A stretch of 64,000 nt of DNA from Clostridia bacterium. GTDB taxonomy: Bacteria; Bacillota; Clostridia; Oscillospirales; Acutalibacteraceae. The notes under the pieces were generated by a model. It saw only the letters and a list, made by a program, of their open reading frames with translations. It was not told the DNA's origin and made no database searches. Position 1 is the stretch's first letter, and each line of letters opens with the position of its first letter. The stretch is from assembly GCA_017516445.1 (NCBI GenBank), contig JAFXCZ010000011.1, positions 33,170 through 97,169 on the forward strand. The letters run 5' to 3'. Positions 60,559 to 64,000 of the stretch are shown piece by piece. The position numbers and the translations under genes are program-made.

Positions 60559-60590
60559 AAAAATCCTCGTTCTTCGGAACGAGGATTTTT
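60559..60590. terminator. Terminator-like hairpin
   Basis: AAAAATCCTCGTTC-TTCG-GAACGAGGATTTTT perfect 14-bp stem; downstream of the lipoprotein gene on the minus strand. Confidence 0.85.
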
Positions 60591-60654
60591 GGGGACCGAC
60601 ACTCAAAATGGAACCGGTCTTAAAACCTGATTTTCTTAAACCTGAAGAAATTCA

Positions 60655-61107
60655 TTAATAACTTGAAGTCATTAATATAATTGCACAAGTTTGCAAATTA
60701 TTGCACAAATCAACCCCAGAATTTACCATTTTATCATTGTCATCAAAAATCATCCATGCTATTACCGCTTCATCTTCGTGTTCCGTCATATTTGGTATGC
60801 TTGGATTGACCATTGTTTCACCGGATATTATTGCAAAATAAAATTTATCTCTATTAACTTCGGCATCTATTTCATCTTCATTGAGATATCCTTCAGCAAT
60901 TGCTTCATCACATGTCAAATATTTAATTTTATAACCATCCATTGCTGAATTAACCAGTTTAGCAATAGTAATGGAAAAAGGATTTGATTCATATCTTATA
61001 TTCGATAAATTTTCATCTAATACTTCTGTTGGTATAGAACTCTTTCCACAAGCTACCAAAGATACGCACAGCAAACAAACAACTAACAAACTAATAATTT
61101 TTTTCAT
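60655..61107 (-). CDS. Small lipoprotein of unknown function
   Basis: A 150-residue secreted lipoprotein: signal peptide residues 1-20 with lipobox SLVAC (C20). The mature part is acidic and contains two EDE clusters and CDEA and C-x-N-x2-TCA cysteines. No family recognised. It is divergent from an XRE regulator with shared operator-like repeats in the 95-base gap, so its expression is probably switched by that regulator. Confidence 0.78.
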   Translation of the reverse strand: MKKIISLLVVCLLCVSLVACGKSSIPTEVLDENLSNIRYESNPFSITIAKLVNSAMDGYKIKYLTCDEAIAEGYLNEDEIDAEVNRDKFYFAIISGETMVNPSIPNMTEHEDEAVIAWMIFDDNDKMVNSGVDLCNNLQTCAIILMTSSY

Positions 61108-61126
61108 TTAAATTCCTCCGTAAAGC

Positions 61127-61181
61127 ACATTAACCGATATTGGTTAATGTTATTATATACCATAATCGGTTAATATGTCAA
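61127..61181. promoter_or_regulatory. Shared control region of lipoprotein and XRE genes
   Basis: Minus-strand promoter TTGACA (61176-61181), 18-base spacer, TATAAT (61152-61157). The motif TTAACCGAT occurs inside the spacer and as a dyad TTAACC-GATATT-GGTTAA at 61129-61146, i.e. one operator in the promoter and one downstream of the start. Confidence 0.65.
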
Positions 61182-61190
61182 TAGGGAGGA

Positions 61191-61205
61191 ATGATGAAAT
61201 TATGA
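61191..61205 (+). other. Minimal leader ORF (MMKL) coupled to XRE start
   Basis: ATG-ATG-AAA-TTA-TGA directly follows GGGAGGA, and its stop overlaps the XRE ATG (61202). The Shine-Dalgarno is 12 bases from the XRE ATG, so re-initiation after this tiny ORF may drive translation. Confidence 0.45.
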
Positions 61206-61402
61206 TTTCCTATGATAGATTATGGCAAACAATGAAAGAAAAAGGTGTTACCCAATATACCCTTATAAAAAAACACAATATCAGTCCTGCTCAAATCACA
61301 CGCTTAAAAAGAAATGAAAGCGTTAGCACACATACAATAGAAATATTTTGTAAAATTTTGAAATGCAACGTTGAAGACATTATGCAGTATATAGAAGATT
61401 AA
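61202..61402 (+). CDS. XRE-like small helix-turn-helix regulator
   Basis: A 66-residue DNA-binding protein of the small Cro/C1-type class (YDRLWQTMKEKGVTQYTLIKKHNISPAQITRLKRNESVSTHTIEIFCKILKCNVEDIMQYI). ATG 61202 is the domain-proper start. Divergent from the lipoprotein gene and followed by a terminator. It most likely binds the TTAACCGAT dyads. Confidence 0.85.
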   Translation: MISYDRLWQTMKEKGVTQYTLIKKHNISPAQITRLKRNESVSTHTIEIFCKILKCNVEDIMQYIED

Positions 61403-61427
61403 AAAGTCGCGAAATTCGCGGCTTTTT
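61401..61427 (+). terminator. Terminator after XRE gene
   Basis: AAAAAGTCGCGAA / TTCGCGGCTTTTT stem with one G-T pair. Confidence 0.85.
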
Positions 61428-61429
61428 CT

Positions 61430-61744
61430 TATAGTATGAAAGCGGCAAAGCCGCAATACTTATTACCTATTACTTCTTACTTATTACTTCCCAAACAGGA
61501 CTCTATCATCAAACTTCCTAGATTACACTTTGCCAAATTCATACAACCGACTCTTGCGGTGCCCGACAATGCGCTCACTTGGAGCGTGGCGCATTTGTCG
61601 ACCGCGGCGCCTTTCCGCCACTCGCTTTTTCTCACACCGTGAGCGCTCGGGCGGAAACTACCTCCTTCGCCCGCTCAGCCGACAAAGCACAGGATTGCTG
61701 ACTGCGATATTACAAATTCGATTTCTACTTAGAAAGTAAAAAAT
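61430..61744. other. Gene-free repeat and tRNA-like fragment region
   Basis: Contains hairpin GCGGCAAAGCCGC, heptamer array (TATTACC, TATTACT, TCTTACT, TATTACT; 61461-61490) and CCCAAACAGGACTC at 61490-61503, identical to 14 bases of the T-arm/acceptor end of tRNA-Asn at 63807-63820. Open frames here look random. GC-rich 61540-61690 is unexplained. Confidence 0.5.
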
Positions 61745-61770
61745 AAAAGATACTCGAAAGAGTATCTTTT
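61745..61770. terminator. Bidirectional terminator
   Basis: AAAAGATACTC-GAAA-GAGTATCTTTT perfect 11-bp stem. Confidence 0.85.
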
Positions 61771-61776
61771 ATTCTT

Positions 61777-61841
61777 GGGTGTTTTGAACTTAATGACACG
61801 AATTAAATGTGCCTGAAAACCGAGAATTTTCTTTAGTTTTA
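61777..61841. repeat. Downstream repeat, second copy
   Basis: Sequence TTTTGAACTTAATGACACGAATTAAATGTGCCTGAAAACCGAGAA resembles 59660-59710. Each copy lies immediately after the stop of a leftward membrane-protein gene. Confidence 0.7.
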
Positions 61842-62351
61842 CTATATATTGTTTTTATATTTTGAAAATTGCTTGTTTCTTATCTTTACTCCTATATATT
61901 CAGCGATTAATATTAATGGTGCATATAAAAATACATAAGCACAAATCATTAAAACCATACAATATTGGTTTAACATTACTTTACCATTTATTAAGCTAGG
62001 ATTTACTTTATAAAGAATATATCTCGCCAAATAATCGGTTGGTCCTGATATATAGACTGCTCGCCCTATAAAATATATAACAACTATTAATAGAACTAAT
62101 AGTATTAATTCTGAAAACAAAAATAATTTAAAATCGAGTTTTTTATTTTGAAAACCATCCCTGTAAAACAAAACGAATAAGGAAATTACTAATGACAATT
62201 CACTAATAAAAAATTCTGTTAAATCACTATAGTTATCACCAAGCAAAAATTTCATAGGTATGTTCAACAAAATAATAGCAAGCAATGATATTCCCATAGA
62301 TGCAAAATAATAAACAAAAATACGTTCAAATGTCTTTAATAATCTTTTCAT
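61842..62351 (-). CDS. Unknown four-span membrane protein
   Basis: A 169-residue AT-rich membrane protein with four hydrophobic spans (about 10-33, 44-64, 78-100, 135-160). ATG 62351 has GGCGGTGAT upstream. No family recognised. It is 60 bases downstream of the lipoprotein gene on the same strand and may be co-transcribed with it. Confidence 0.7.
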   Translation of the reverse strand: MKRLLKTFERIFVYYFASMGISLLAIILLNIPMKFLLGDNYSDLTEFFISELSLVISLFVLFYRDGFQNKKLDFKLFLFSELILLVLLIVVIYFIGRAVYISGPTDYLARYILYKVNPSLINGKVMLNQYCMVLMICAYVFLYAPLILIAEYIGVKIRNKQFSKYKNNI

Positions 62352-62410
62352 ATCATCACCGCCTCGGGTATTGTACATTAGTTGATAAGATTCTTATGTA
62401 TTATAAAAAT

Positions 62411-63586
62411 TTATTCAGCACAGTGTTCAATCTTTAGTATTCTGCCATTGTCTGCATTTTCGGACTCTGCGTCACCTAATCCAACATAAAACACATTATC
62501 ACATTTTGCAAAACTCAAAGCGCTGGCGGAATAATTAAAAGAAAACAGTTCGGTCAATTTATCATCAACCAACGTAAAAATCACATTCTTAAATCCTTCA
62601 CTATCTTTAACAGTGGCTAATACATAAAGAGTTTCCTGTCCATTGCCTTTTTCAACATACATATCAGTGACACAAGCATTGTTAGGAACATCTATTTTAT
62701 CAAACTGAATAAAGTTTTCGGTCTTATATAAATCGCCTAGAGATAAATAGCAACTATTTTTGTATGTAGCATCAGAATTGAACAGAACTTGATTTTTTAC
62801 AATTTTGTTCATTTTTAGATTTGCATTTTTAAAGGCTTGACAAAACTCAAATTTATCATCTTTTAATTCAAAGAACTCAATTGTTGTTTTACCTGTACTA
62901 TATGAACAAGAAAAAGCACAGAAAAGTCTACCATTTACAGAGAACAAATCATAGACCCGTTTGTTTTTAACATTAGAGGTTTTTTCTAATGCAGCAATTA
63001 CATCAACACCATTCTTGTACAGTTGTATATCAATATATGTTCCTGTTGTTAAATCTTGTTTTACTATAACAGATGCATTATTTTTACAACCCAATCCATA
63101 GTAGATTGAGCCGTTGTGGGCTTCCGCATCAAATACATGTAGAGCTTTAACACTCGAAAAGGTTTGCCAAGTACCACTTTCCAAAGCATAACAATTAGCA
63201 TATTCGGGATCACCTATTGGATCAGTTCCCAAAGCTATAGTTTGACCATTCAAATTAACAAACCTTGCAATAGCCTCTTGGTCAACAGAGGCAGAAGAGG
63301 TCCATTTTGCTGTTGCATCGTCATAAGTCCAAATTGATGTAGGACCAGAATTGAAATCAAAATCTCCAGTACCAACAAAAATTTTACCATCTACTACAAT
63401 CAAATCCCACGGAACTCGCGCATTTACTGGTAAAGATGTGTTTTCATTTGAGCATATACCCAAATCGGTTATCTGGAAAGTGTTACCCTGAGCATTTGAA
63501 TTATCACTATTATTATTTATTCTTCCACTGCAACCAGAAAGCATAATTATTGAAACTAAAAGTACTATTATTACATTTTTCTTCAT
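62411..63586 (-). CDS. Lipoprotein with beta-propeller-like repeats
   Basis: A 391-residue secreted lipoprotein: signal peptide with lipobox MLSGC (C19), then an N/S-rich linker (about 20-35). The rest shows roughly six repeats of the type VDGKIFVGTG, NGSIYYGLG, VNGRLFCAF, NVFYVGLG, consistent with a beta-propeller. Extracellular, membrane-anchored; ligand unknown. Downstream neighbour is the four-span protein. AT-rich composition differs from the core genes. Confidence 0.75.
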   Translation of the reverse strand: MKKNVIIVLLVSIIMLSGCSGRINNNSDNSNAQGNTFQITDLGICSNENTSLPVNARVPWDLIVVDGKIFVGTGDFDFNSGPTSIWTYDDATAKWTSSASVDQEAIARFVNLNGQTIALGTDPIGDPEYANCYALESGTWQTFSSVKALHVFDAEAHNGSIYYGLGCKNNASVIVKQDLTTGTYIDIQLYKNGVDVIAALEKTSNVKNKRVYDLFSVNGRLFCAFSCSYSTGKTTIEFFELKDDKFEFCQAFKNANLKMNKIVKNQVLFNSDATYKNSCYLSLGDLYKTENFIQFDKIDVPNNACVTDMYVEKGNGQETLYVLATVKDSEGFKNVIFTLVDDKLTELFSFNYSASALSFAKCDNVFYVGLGDAESENADNGRILKIEHCAE

Positions 63587-63768
63587 ATAATCACCGCCTT
63601 AGGTGTATTATAGCATAAAAGCGGAGATAAATCAATGCGGAGCATTGTATTTTATAATCCGTGGCGAAGCCACACATTACTTCTTCACTATTCACTATTA
63701 CTTCGTACTTTCCAAAAATCCCGAATGCGAGTTCAAGTGAAAAGTGAAGAGTGAAAAGTGAATAAGTA
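63587..63768. repeat. Palindrome and two 7-bp arrays between lipoprotein and tRNA-Asn
   Basis: Contains ATCAATGCGGAGCATTGTAT (as at 60419), hairpin GTGGC-GAA-GCCAC (63660-63673), a pyrimidine heptamer array (63677-63710) and a purine heptamer array AAGTGAA, AAGTGAA, GAGTGAA, AAGTGAA (63735-63765). No gene is supported. Confidence 0.7.
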
Positions 63769-63801
63769 AAAATCCCGCCCACTTACGTGAACGGGATTTT
63801 T
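63769..63801 (-). terminator. Terminator of rRNA-tRNA operon
   Basis: AAAAATCCCG..CGGGATTTTT stem immediately after the tRNA-Asn CCA on the minus strand, with a T-run. Confidence 0.85.
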
Positions 63802-63876
63802 GGCGCCCCAAACAGGACTCGAACCTGTGACACTGCGGTTAACAGCCGCATGCTCTACCGACTGAGCTATTAGGGC
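63801..63876 (-). tRNA. tRNA-Asn (anticodon GTT)
   Basis: A 76-base cloverleaf: acceptor GCCCTAA, D-arm AGCTCAGTCGGTAGAGC, anticodon loop CTGTTAA (GTT), T-arm ACAGGTTCGAGTCCTGT, discriminator G and encoded CCA. It follows 5S rRNA on the minus strand. Confidence 0.97.
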
Positions 63877-63886
63877 AAAAAGTGTT

Positions 63887-63999
63887 GGCATCTACCTATT
63901 TTCCCGGGCAGCTTCCCGCCAAGTATCTTCGGCGCAAGCGAGCTTAACTTCCGTGTTCGGTATGGGAACGGGTGGACCCTCGCCGCAATCAACACCAAC
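63887..63999 (-). rRNA. rrf: 5S ribosomal RNA
   Basis: Minus strand from GTTGGTG (5') to TGCCAACACT (3'), which pair as helix I. The conserved CCACCCGTTCCCATACCGAACACGG-type core (only part quoted: CCCATACCGAACACGG) and GGGAAGCTGCCCGGG are present. About 113 bases; a few 5' bases could lie beyond the window. The 23S and 16S genes are expected just to the right. Confidence 0.95.
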
Positions 64000-64000
64000 T

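Noticed and set aside
60421-60630. Rightward 69-residue open frame
   Set aside because: It reads through a series of palindromes and a terminator, so it is a repeat artefact.
61436-61739. Two overlapping rightward open frames of about 68 residues
   Set aside because: Low-complexity start within a 7-bp array, no ribosome site, no family resemblance.
30441-63765. CRISPR array interpretation of the repeated short units
   Set aside because: Units are contiguous 7-mers without unique spacers and no cas genes occur in the window.

Overview
The window looks like chromosome from a low-to-mid GC Firmicute of class Clostridia, probably a gut Oscillospirales/Ruminococcaceae-type bacterium. Evidence: a Gram-positive LexA box, an Ile T-box in front of a long (type 2-like) IleS, mreBCD, a SpoIID-type sporulation protein, queH, a TIGR03960/DUF2344 radical-SAM pair and many AGGAGG-type ribosome sites. 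Species cannot be named from the sequence alone.

Layout. 1-3.5 kb: promoter-proximal end of an AT-rich exopolysaccharide cluster read leftward (initiating sugar transferase, two glycosyltransferases, partial EpsG-like polymerase). 3.7-11.2 kb: a DegV protein, then a sugar block: a GH109-like Gfo/Idh glycosidase, an AraC regulator, a NagB-like deaminase, NagA and a GH3 glycosidase. A shared 27-bp site lies in front of the GH109-like gene and nagB. 11.5-25.5 kb: a long rightward housekeeping run: polA, a phosphatase-RimI fusion, tsaD, a lipid kinase, mreBCD, PBP2, minD, mgsA, hisS, aspS. 25.8-28.7 kb: leftward rpmG-secE-nusG-rplK-rplA, with an enlarged SecE. 28.8-35.5 kb: prfC, RNase P RNA, a P-loop ATPase, an SDR and the radical-SAM pair. 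35.6-41.2 kb: a LexA-controlled small membrane protein, trxB-trxA, queH, a phosphodiesterase, three coupled small genes of unknown function, a membrane protein and SpoIID.

41.2-49.6 kb: two copies of a 235-bp structured repeat bracket an XRE regulator, mntR, T-box-ileS, a coiled-coil gene, coaD, rsmD and a FAD/Rieske oxidoreductase; an unidentified small RNA with a strong terminator lies beside the second copy. 49.6-58.8 kb: metabolic and membrane genes (HAD phosphatase, amidohydrolase, TspO, malic enzyme, Ldh-type dehydrogenase, PRTase-like protein, Dabb protein, NSS transporter with a TIM-barrel partner). 58.9-63.8 kb: a more AT-rich, repeat-laden stretch with orphan membrane proteins, lipoproteins, a TRIC-like channel and an XRE regulator. 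The window ends in the tail of an rRNA operon (5S rRNA then tRNA-Asn, leftward).

The most interesting signals are the SOS-controlled small membrane protein, the shared AraC-site regulon joining a GH109-like enzyme to nagBA, the SecE and phosphatase-RimI domain fusions, the three-gene small-protein cassette, the 235-bp repeat, the unidentified sRNA, and degenerate 7-bp tandem arrays scattered through intergenic DNA. No CRISPR array, transposase, integrase or prophage gene was seen.
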